The notes below the pieces were generated by a model. That model had not been told where the DNA came from, searched no databases, and was given only the letters and a program-made list of their open reading frames with translations. A program made the position numbers and the translations under genes. From JAXGPF01 sp964650945 (GTDB lineage Bacteria; Verrucomicrobiota; Kiritimatiellia; JAAZAB01), in the NCBI GenBank assembly GCA_964650945.1, contig CAZYXU010000163.1:1-7899 (forward strand): a stretch of DNA of 7,899 bases, written 5' to 3'. Positions 1 through 5,564 of this stretch are shown here, piece after piece (positions within the stretch are counted from its first letter, which is position 1; every line of letters begins with the position of its first letter).

Positions 1-1
1 G

Positions 2-901
2 CCGGCGACCAAGGCCGAGGCGTTTGCCCGGGGCGCCCATGATTACCTGGTGAAATTGCCCGACCGCGTGGAACTGGTCGCGCGCATCCGCCATCATTCC
101 CGGGGCTACATCAATCTCTTGCAGCGCAACGAGGCCTACCAGGCGCTGGTGGCCAGCCAGCAAGCACTGGCGGCCGAGTTGGCCGAGGCGGCGGCCTATG
201 TGCAGTCGCTGCTCCCGCCGCCGCTGTCCGCGGGGCCGGTGCAAACCGCCTGGCGCTTTATTCCTTCCGCCCAGTTGGGCGGCGACGCCTTCGGCTATCA
301 CTGGCTGGATGACGATCATTTGAGCATGTACCTGCTGGATGTCTGCGGGCATGGGGTGGGGGCGGCGTTGCTCTCCATCTCGGCCATGAATGTCCTGCGC
401 TCCCAGGCGCTGCCCAACACCGATTTTCATGATCCGGCGCAAACCCTGTCGGCCTTGAACGAGGCGTTCCTGATGGAAAAACACAACAACATGTATTTTA
501 CCATCTGGTATGGCGTGTATGACCGCATCGCCGGGTCGGTTAAATATTCCAGCGCCGGCCATCCCCCGGCGCTCCTGCTGGCGCCGCCCGCCGGCGCGCC
601 GGCCGTGGCCGAATTACGCACCCGCGGCATGGTGCTGGGCGGGATGCCCGGGGCGTCTTACACCAGCGCCGTCTGCCAGGTGCCGCCGGGCAGTTCGATC
701 TTCCTGATGAGCGACGGCGTTTATGAAATCACCCTGCCGGACGGCTCCATGTGGTCTTTCGCCGAATTTGCCAAATGCCTGACGGCGGCCGCCGCCGCCG
801 GCCGGCCGGAAATCGTGGAATTGGAACGCCGGGTGCATGAATTGCATGGCCCCGGCGTGCTGGAGGATGATTTTTCGATTGTGAAATTCGCCTTTCCGTG
901 A
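2..901 (+). CDS. Response regulator with PP2C (SpoIIE/RsbU-type) serine phosphatase output, 5' truncated
   Basis: The frame is open from the left edge, so the true start is outside the window; 299 residues are visible. Visible residues 1-33 are the end of a receiver (REC) domain, with the conserved lysine at residue 18 in DYLVKLPD. Residues 34-75 form a helical linker (QRNEAY...SQQAL). Residues 80-299 are a PP2C phosphatase with all the expected metal-site motifs: GGD at 93-95, DVCGHG at 113-118, AGHPP at 185-189, SDGVYE at 237-242 and EDD at 288-290. It therefore looks catalytically intact. By family, such proteins remove phosphate from a serine of a STAS partner, and the next gene encodes one. 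Phosphorylation of the missing aspartate by a histidine kinase should control activity. The receiver tail and linker resemble those of WspR as remembered, but WspR carries GGDEF instead. The alternative is a generic RsbU/HsbR-type regulator. Domain identity is very secure; the Wsp kinship needs an alignment. Confidence 0.93.
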   Translation, partial: PATKAEAFARGAHDYLVKLPDRVELVARIRHHSRGYINLLQRNEAYQALVASQQALAAELAEAAAYVQSLLPPPLSAGPVQTAWRFIPSAQLGGDAFGYHWLDDDHLSMYLLDVCGHGVGAALLSISAMNVLRSQALPNTDFHDPAQTLSALNEAFLMEKHNNMYFTIWYGVYDRIAGSVKYSSAGHPPALLLAPPAGAPAVAELRTRGMVLGGMPGASYTSAVCQVPPGSSIFLMSDGVYEITLPDGSMWSFAEFAKCLTAAAAAGRPEIVELERRVHELHGPGVLEDDFSIVKFAFP

Positions 902-960
902 TAAATTCCGGCTTGCTCCGTCATAATCCGCCGCCCGCCAATGCGAAATATCAAATTACT

Positions 961-966
961 GGAGGT
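961..966 (+). promoter_or_regulatory. Strong ribosome binding site for the first STAS gene
   Basis: GGAGGT lies 3 bases before the ATG at 970 (about 5-8 bases counted from its core). It settles the start of the STAS gene: an in-frame GTG at 898 overlaps the preceding stop, and starting there would add 24 residues that do not look like STAS. Confidence 0.8.
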
Positions 967-969
967 CTG

Positions 970-1293
970 ATGCAAATTTCCTCAACCAAACGCGATGACA
1001 CCACGATCGTGAATATCGACGGCCGCCTGGATTCCGGGACGGCCGCTGCGGCCGAAAAACAACTGCTGGACCTGGTGGCGGGCGGCGCCCGGCGCCTGGT
1101 GCTGAATTGCGCCGGCCTGGAATATGTCAGCAGCGCCGGCCTGCGCGTCTTGCTCGCCCTGGCCAAGCGCGTCGGCGGGGTGCAGGGCCGCCTGGCTTTG
1201 GCGGCGCCCGCGGCGCAAGTGCGCGAAATTTTCGACATCGCCGGATTCGCGGATATTTTGCCGGTCTTTGCCACGGTGGAAGAGGCGCTTTGA
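970..1293 (+). CDS. STAS-domain anti-sigma factor antagonist (SpoIIAA/RsbV-like)
   Basis: This 107-residue protein is a single STAS domain, the normal size for SpoIIAA/RsbV. It opens with a beta strand (TTIVNIDGRLDS, 11-22), followed by the helix and the core strand RRLVLNCAGLEYVSSAGLRVLL. The phosphorylated serine of SpoIIAA sits in the sequence DSSG. Here the matching tetrapeptide is SSAG, making Ser55 the likely phospho-acceptor, with Ser54 replacing the usual aspartate. By family role, the RsbW-type kinase phosphorylates and inactivates this protein, and the PP2C phosphatase restores it. Both partners are its immediate neighbours. The start at ATG 970 has a strong Shine-Dalgarno. The stop overlaps the next start by one base (TGATG), indicating translational coupling and near-equal production with the kinase. 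The 68 bases between this gene and the phosphatase show no promoter or terminator that I can defend. Confidence 0.93.
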   Translation: MQISSTKRDDTTIVNIDGRLDSGTAAAAEKQLLDLVAGGARRLVLNCAGLEYVSSAGLRVLLALAKRVGGVQGRLALAAPAAQVREIFDIAGFADILPVFATVEEAL

Positions 1294-1751
1294 TGCCAGA
1301 AGAATTCCGGCTTGCCATAGATAACGAGCTGCTGGAAATCAGCCGCCTGTGCGCCGAATGCGAGGAGTTTCTGGAACGGCGCGGGGTGGCCCCGGCCGCC
1401 ATCTATGCTGCCAATCTGGTCTTGGAGGAAATGATCACCAATATCGTCAAATATGGTTACGACGACATGGCCCGCCATAAAATCCAGACGGTGCTGCGCG
1501 TGGATGGCGGGATGGTGACGATTGTGCTGGAGGATGACGGGCATGCGTTCGATCCGCTGGCGGCGCCGCCGCCGGATGTGCGCCAGCCCCTGGAAAACCG
1601 TCCGATCGGCGGGCTGGGCATTCACCTGGCGCGCAAAATGGCGGAGTCCATGGAATACCGCCGCGCCCACGACCGCAATATTCTGACCATCAATATCCGG
1701 GCCAACCAGTCGCCCGCATCGGCCGGCGGATCACATGGCAATGAAAATTAA
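1293..1751 (+). CDS. RsbW/SpoIIAB-like anti-sigma factor serine kinase (HATPase_c)
   Basis: This 152-residue protein has the GHKL ATP-binding fold of anti-sigma kinases. The N box is LEEMITNIVKYGY (44-56, with Glu46 and Asn50 as the likely catalytic and Mg-binding residues). The G1 box is EDDGHAFDP (80-88). The G2 box is GGLGIHLARKMAE (106-118). It lacks a dimerisation/phospho-acceptor histidine domain, so it is not a sensor histidine kinase. Family role: it binds and phosphorylates the STAS partner and sequesters a sigma factor or another client. No sigma factor gene is present in the window, so the client is unknown. The start at 1293 overlaps the STAS stop and has AGAGG 7 bases upstream; longer in-frame extensions run inside the STAS gene and are unlikely. 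The last 13 or so residues (PASAGGSHGNEN) look unstructured and overlap the next gene. Confidence 0.93.
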   Translation: MPEEFRLAIDNELLEISRLCAECEEFLERRGVAPAAIYAANLVLEEMITNIVKYGYDDMARHKIQTVLRVDGGMVTIVLEDDGHAFDPLAAPPPDVRQPLENRPIGGLGIHLARKMAESMEYRRAHDRNILTINIRANQSPASAGGSHGNEN

Positions 1752-2781
1752 GGCAAGGTCCGGCATTCCCGGCGCGCCCGTCCCGGGCTGGCGGAATCGC
1801 AACCGTGTGCATTGTCTGGGCCGCGCGGCCTGGTTGTTGGTGGGTCTGCTGACGCTGGAACTGGCGGCGGAAAATCAGGACGGCCCGGCGGTTTTTATCC
1901 CGCAATGGAAACACCAGGCCCAGTTTGCCGGGTATTATGCGGCCCTGGATCAGGGCTTCTTCACGCGCCGGGGCTTGGATGTGAAGATTTTATGCGGCGG
2001 GCCGGATCAACCGGCCGCCCGGATGGTCGCGGACGGCCGGGCCGATTTCGGCACGCTGTTCCTGGCCGATGCCATCGGGCAGCGCGCCCGGGGCCTGCCG
2101 CTGGTGAATATTGCCCAGGTGGTGCAGCGTTCTTCCCTGATGCTGGTGGCCCGGAAGTCTTCCGGCATCCGGGCGCCATCCGATTTGGCCGGGCGCAAGG
2201 TCAGTTTATGGGCCGACTTCCGTGTCCAGCCGGAGGCCTTATTCCGCCAGTTTGGCATCGCCCCCAGGATCGTCAACCAGGGCGCCACCATCAACCTCTT
2301 CCTGCGCGGCGGCGTGGATGCGGCGTCCGCCATGTGGTATAACGAATATCACCTCCTGCTCAATGCCGGCCTGGATGCCGATGAATTGACGGTGTTTTTT
2401 TATGACGCCTACGGTTTAAACTTTCCCGAGGACGGCATTTATTGCCGGACTGAAACCCTGCGCGACCAGCCCGCGCGGTGCCGCGCTTTCGTCCAGGCGG
2501 CGCTGGAAGGCTGGCGTTACGCCTTCGCCCATCCGGAGCAGGCTTTGGACATGGTCATGCGCCATATGTCCGCCCCCGATTATGCCGCCAACCGCGCCCA
2601 CCAGCGCTGGATGCTGGCGCGCATGCGCGATATCATCCTGCCGGCCGACCGCCCGGCGGAGTTGGGCGTCCTGCAGCCGGAGGATTTCCGACGGGTGGCG
2701 GAGGCGCTGCAGGCCCGGGGCATGATCGCGGCGGCGCCGGCATTGTCGGATTTTTATGCAAACTGCGCAAAACCAGAATAA
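1735..2781 (+). CDS. NMT1/THI5-like periplasmic substrate-binding protein, orphan
   Basis: This 348-residue protein has a basic N-terminus, a hydrophobic stretch at 31-43 (AAWLLVGLLTLEL) and a plausible signal-peptidase site after Ala44-Ala45, so it should be exported. No lipobox cysteine follows the hydrophobic stretch. The mature part starts with the family signature of THI5/SsuA-type binding proteins: FIPQWKHQAQFAGYYAALDQ (54-73), GFFTRRGLDVKI (74-85) and GGPDQ (88-92). Then come the MVADGRADFG hinge region (97-106) and SDLAGRKVSLW. Relatives bind pyrimidine precursors, sulfonates or other small organic ligands; the ligand here cannot be read from sequence. No permease or ATPase gene is adjacent. 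The gene overlaps the kinase gene by 17 bases and the chemoreceptor by 26, so a sensory role, presenting ligand to the receptor, is more likely than import (inference). ATG 1741 and GTG 1807 are alternative starts; the last would give a more compact signal peptide. Confidence 0.88.
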   Translation: MAMKIKARSGIPGAPVPGWRNRNRVHCLGRAAWLLVGLLTLELAAENQDGPAVFIPQWKHQAQFAGYYAALDQGFFTRRGLDVKILCGGPDQPAARMVADGRADFGTLFLADAIGQRARGLPLVNIAQVVQRSSLMLVARKSSGIRAPSDLAGRKVSLWADFRVQPEALFRQFGIAPRIVNQGATINLFLRGGVDAASAMWYNEYHLLLNAGLDADELTVFFYDAYGLNFPEDGIYCRTETLRDQPARCRAFVQAALEGWRYAFAHPEQALDMVMRHMSAPDYAANRAHQRWMLARMRDIILPADRPAELGVLQPEDFRRVAEALQARGMIAAAPALSDFYANCAKPE

Positions 2782-4768
2782 GTGTTGCGGGCTGGCCCTG
2801 AAATTAAGCGTCTGGATTCTCGCCGGCGTGGCGGCGATTTTTCTGACGGTTTTTTTCTATTATTTCATCAATACGCGCCGCATGGCGGTGCATGATATCG
2901 AGGAAAACATCCGGCACCTGACCATCGCCACCGTCAGCCGGGTGGAGACGGTCTTCCGCGCCACGGAGAGCATTCCCGATTACCTGGCCGCCTTGCTGGA
3001 GCAGCCGGACGGCAATCTAGCCAGTCTGCCCGGATTGATCAGCAATGCCGTCAGCGCCAATCCCGTGGTTTATGGCTGCGCGGTGGCGTTTGAGCCGTAT
3101 GGAGCCGATCCCCAGCGCCTGTATTATTCCCCCTATGTCTGCCGCGGGCCGGCTGGCCTGGAAATGCTCTGGTTGGGCGGAACCAACTATCATTATTTCG
3201 ATTGGGACTGGTACTTGATCCCGCGCGAGCTGGAGCAACCGGTCTGGAGCGAGCCGTATTATGACGAATCCGGCGGCCGGAAATTGATGACCACTTATGC
3301 CGCGCCGTTTTATTGCCGGCGCGATGGCGCGCGGCGGCCGGCCGGCGTGGTCACGGCGGATATCACCCTCGAGCGGCTGGTGGAGATTGTCTCACGGGTG
3401 TCGGTGTTCGCTTCCGGCTATGCTTTTTTGATTTCGCGCAACGGCGTTTTTCTGGCGCATCCCGACCAGGAGCTGGTCATGCGCGAAAGCATCTTCAGCC
3501 TGGCGGAAGAGGACCAGGACCTGGAATTGCGCCGCCTGGGCCAGACGATGTTGCGCGGCGGGAGCGGCATGGCGCGTATCGACCACCCGCGCCTGGCGCG
3601 CCGGGCGCGGATGTATTACGCCCCCCTGACCGCCCTGGGGTGGTCGCTGGGAGTGGTCGTCCCGGAAAAGGAGTTGTTTGCCGGGGTGCACCGGCTCGGG
3701 CGGAGCGCCTTTTTGATTGTGCTGGCCGGCCTGGCGGGTCTGCTGGTCATGGTGGCTTTCATCGCCCGCGCCATCGCGCGGCCGGTGACCGCGCTGGCGC
3801 ACAGCGCCGCGGAAGTAGCGGCCGGCCGTCTGATTGCCGAGGTGCCGGACGTGCGCTCGCGCGATGAAGTGGGGATGCTCGCCCGGGCCTTCCGCGGCAT
3901 GACCGCCAGCCTGGCCGCGCTGGTTAAACAGGTGCAATCCGCCGCCGGCCGGCTGGTGGACACCGCCGCCGGCATGACCGAAAACCTGCGCCTGCAGGAA
4001 AACACCGTGGCGGAGTTTGGCGCGTCCACGACGGAAATTGCCGCCGCCGTCAAGGAAATATCGGTGACCGGCCAGGAACTGGCGCACACCATGCAGGAGT
4101 TGCAGGATGCCGCCGCCGCCACCGCCGCATTGGCCGATAGCGGCCGCAGCGGCCTGGGCAAGATGGATGGCTCGATGCGCCGCCTGGAGTCGGCGGCCGG
4201 CGCCATGGCCGCGCGGCTGGCGGCGATCAATGCCAAGACCGCCAAAATCAACAACATGGTAGCCATCATCAACAAGGTGGCCGAACAGACCAACTTGCTG
4301 TCGCTGAATGCCGCGATTGAGGCGGAGAAGGCCGGTGAATACGGTCTGGGATTTGCCGTGGTCGCCCGCGAAATCCGCCGGCTGGCGGATCAGACCGACG
4401 TCGCCGCCACCGATATCCGGCGCACGATGCGGGAAATGCAGGCTTCCGTCTCCACCGGCGTCATGGAAGTCGATAAATTCAACAACGAGGTGACCGGCGG
4501 GCTGCAGACCGTGGACGGCGTGGTGGCGCAGCTCGGCCGGATCATCGAGCAGGTTAAAACCCTGAGTTCGCGCTTTGTGCTGGTCAACGAAGGCATGCAC
4601 GCCCAATCGGCGGGCGCGCGCCAGATCAGCGAAGCCATGACGTCCCTCAACACCGCTGCCCGCAAAACCGCCGATTCGCTCGGTCAATTTAACGCCGCCG
4701 CCGGCCAGTTGAAGGACGCCGCCTCCCAGTTGCAGTCGCAAACCGAGCAATTCCAGGTGTCAAAATAA
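2756..4768 (+). CDS. Methyl-accepting chemotaxis protein: Cache sensor, HAMP, WspA-like signalling domain
   Basis: This 670-residue transmembrane receptor has, in order: TM1 at about 17-38; a large periplasmic domain at about 40-308; TM2 at about 316-340; HAMP at about 341-394; and a long coiled-coil signalling domain to about 655. The periplasmic part carries Cache (PDC) hallmarks: WSEPYYDESG (164-173), LMTTYAAPF (177-185), GVVTADITLERL (197-208) and GYAFLISRNG (221-230). The hairpin tip that contacts CheA and CheW is well conserved at EQTNLLSLNAAIEAEKAGEYG (510-530). The spelling EAEKAGEYG and the following RRLADQT, SxGVMxxDKF and VNEGM elements match WspA of Pseudomonas as remembered. The C-terminus (QFQVSK) lacks a CheR/CheB docking pentapeptide. 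No CheA, CheW, CheR or CheB gene lies in the window, so these must come from upstream or elsewhere. The 26-base overlap with the binding-protein gene suggests the two are made together. The receptor is probably the pathway's input rather than a flagellar receptor. Confidence 0.95.
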   Translation: MQTAQNQNKCCGLALKLSVWILAGVAAIFLTVFFYYFINTRRMAVHDIEENIRHLTIATVSRVETVFRATESIPDYLAALLEQPDGNLASLPGLISNAVSANPVVYGCAVAFEPYGADPQRLYYSPYVCRGPAGLEMLWLGGTNYHYFDWDWYLIPRELEQPVWSEPYYDESGGRKLMTTYAAPFYCRRDGARRPAGVVTADITLERLVEIVSRVSVFASGYAFLISRNGVFLAHPDQELVMRESIFSLAEEDQDLELRRLGQTMLRGGSGMARIDHPRLARRARMYYAPLTALGWSLGVVVPEKELFAGVHRLGRSAFLIVLAGLAGLLVMVAFIARAIARPVTALAHSAAEVAAGRLIAEVPDVRSRDEVGMLARAFRGMTASLAALVKQVQSAAGRLVDTAAGMTENLRLQENTVAEFGASTTEIAAAVKEISVTGQELAHTMQELQDAAAATAALADSGRSGLGKMDGSMRRLESAAGAMAARLAAINAKTAKINNMVAIINKVAEQTNLLSLNAAIEAEKAGEYGLGFAVVAREIRRLADQTDVAATDIRRTMREMQASVSTGVMEVDKFNNEVTGGLQTVDGVVAQLGRIIEQVKTLSSRFVLVNEGMHAQSAGARQISEAMTSLNTAARKTADSLGQFNAAAGQLKDAASQLQSQTEQFQVSK

Positions 4769-4780
4769 CGCGTCCATGCC

Positions 4781-4797
4781 GGCGTCCGGCGGACGCC
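4781..4797 (+). other. GC hairpin between the chemoreceptor and hpt
   Basis: GGCGTCC, loop GGC, GGACGCC: a perfect 7-bp stem with a 3-base loop, located 12 bases after the chemoreceptor stop. No T-run follows, so it is not a standard intrinsic terminator. It could be an mRNA 3'-end stabiliser, a Rho-associated pause site or simply chance in GC-rich DNA. Confidence 0.35.
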
Positions 4798-4819
4798 GCG
4801 GGCGCCACAGGTCATCGCT

Positions 4820-5356
4820 ATGCTTCATCCGCGCCGCCAGACTTCCAGACCGCTGATCGGCGAACGCCGCCTGCAACGGCGCATCCAGCGGCTGGCGGAG
4901 GAAATCTCCGCGGATTCAGCGGAAGGTGAGCTGGTCTTGGTCGGACTGCTCAAGGGCAGTTTCATGTTCATCGCCGACCTGGCCCGCCGGTTTTACCGCC
5001 TCCACCTGCCGTTGGTGATAGATTTCATGCTGGTGTCCAGTTATGGCGCCGCGCCGGTCTCCAGCGGCAAGGTGCGCTTGTTGCGCGATGTCAGTGTCGG
5101 TATCCGCGGCCGGCGGGTGCTGCTGGTGGACGACATCCTGGACACCGGCCGCACCCTGGATTTTGCCGTGCGCCATCTCCAGCGCCTGCGGCCGGCCGTC
5201 CTGAAAACCTGTGTCCTGCTGGATAAGCCGGCGCGGCGGACGGTGGCCTGCCGCGCGGATTATGTCGGGTTTACCATCCCGGACGAGTTTGTGACGGGGT
5301 ACGGGCTGGATCACGCCGGGCGTTGCCGCGAACAGCCATTTTTAACCGTGCTTTGA
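4820..5356 (+). CDS. hpt: Hypoxanthine (guanine) phosphoribosyltransferase
   Basis: This 178-residue protein has the usual length for bacterial Hpt. It transfers phosphoribose from PRPP to hypoxanthine or guanine to give IMP or GMP, a purine-salvage step in the cytoplasm. Visible motifs are the loop-I LKG in VGLLKGSFMF (41-50), the flexible-loop FMLVSSYG (69-76), the PRPP-binding signature VLLVDDILDTGRTL (100-113), and the base-recognition/Mg segment DYVGFTIPDEFVTGYGLD (147-164), where Hpt proteins usually have FVVGYGLDY. The ATG at 4820 has a weak AGG about 7 bases upstream. The gene follows the chemoreceptor by 51 bases with a small hairpin in between. It may be read through from the signalling operon, but no functional link is evident. 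A closely related alternative is a guanine- or xanthine-preferring enzyme; sequence alone does not settle base preference. Confidence 0.93.
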   Translation: MLHPRRQTSRPLIGERRLQRRIQRLAEEISADSAEGELVLVGLLKGSFMFIADLARRFYRLHLPLVIDFMLVSSYGAAPVSSGKVRLLRDVSVGIRGRRVLLVDDILDTGRTLDFAVRHLQRLRPAVLKTCVLLDKPARRTVACRADYVGFTIPDEFVTGYGLDHAGRCREQPFLTVL

Positions 5357-5434
5357 ACGGAACGGCGAGGATTGGCAGAGTGGCGCGCAGGGCTGTGAGC
5401 GAGCGTCCATCTCCGCGTGCGCCGGTTATCAAGA

Positions 5435-5462
5435 TTGACATAATGGCAGGGTGGATTATACT
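5435..5462 (+). promoter_or_regulatory. Near-consensus sigma-70 promoter upstream of the oxidoreductase
   Basis: A -35 box TTGACA (5435-5440, perfect) and a -10 box TATACT (5457-5462, one mismatch to TATAAT) are separated by 16 bases. They sit in a locally AT-richer patch of an otherwise GC-rich gap. Transcription should start near 5468-5470, giving a leader of roughly 95 bases before the ATG at 5565. It most likely drives the oxidoreductase, the second STAS gene and nadB. I see no clear operator repeat around it. Confidence 0.75.
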
Positions 5463-5481
5463 GATTGCTCCATTTTACACC

Positions 5482-5538
5482 ATGTTTGTCCGCGTGCGCC
5501 GCTGGCGCCGGCCGGCCATGGTTTTCTCCGGCAAATAA
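5482..5538 (+). other. Short arginine-rich open frame in the leader (possible upstream ORF)
   Basis: The ATG at 5482 is the first ATG downstream of the predicted transcription start. It opens an 18-codon frame, MFVRVRRWRRPAMVFSGK, with five arginines in the first ten residues, ending in TAA at 5536. It contains a small stem, GCGCC/GGCGC (5496-5500 with 5504-5508). It has no Shine-Dalgarno sequence, and the frame is also open upstream in the hpt region. It could therefore be a chance frame rather than a translated leader peptide. Confidence 0.2.
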
Positions 5539-5564
5539 CTGTAACGCAAAGGAACGACAACGTC

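Noticed and set aside
904..1315. A 13-base direct repeat (AATTCCGGCTTGC at 904-916 and 1303-1315)
   Set aside because: One copy is intergenic and the other encodes the start of the kinase. A single match of this length is about what chance gives in a skewed 7.9-kb sequence; no element boundaries or target duplications accompany it.
2386..2410. TTGACG followed by TATGAC inside the binding-protein gene as an internal promoter
   Set aside because: The spacing is only 9 bases, far too short for sigma-70 recognition.
3392..4750. A long open frame on the minus strand (about 450 codons) opposite the chemoreceptor gene
   Set aside because: Its product is a low-complexity His/Gly/Ala/Gln-rich string with no domain, and it mirrors the GC-rich third positions of the real gene. 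The plus-strand protein is unmistakable.
5370..5420. A stretch beginning GGATTGGCAGAGTGGC that recalls the start of a serine or leucine tRNA
   Set aside because: No T-arm (TTCGA) sequence, no closing acceptor stem and no anticodon arm can be drawn.
5323..5538. A 71-codon plus-strand frame overlapping the end of hpt
   Set aside because: It starts inside hpt in another frame, crosses the promoter, and has no recognisable protein features. Only its last 18 codons lie within the predicted transcript and are listed separately as a possible leader frame.
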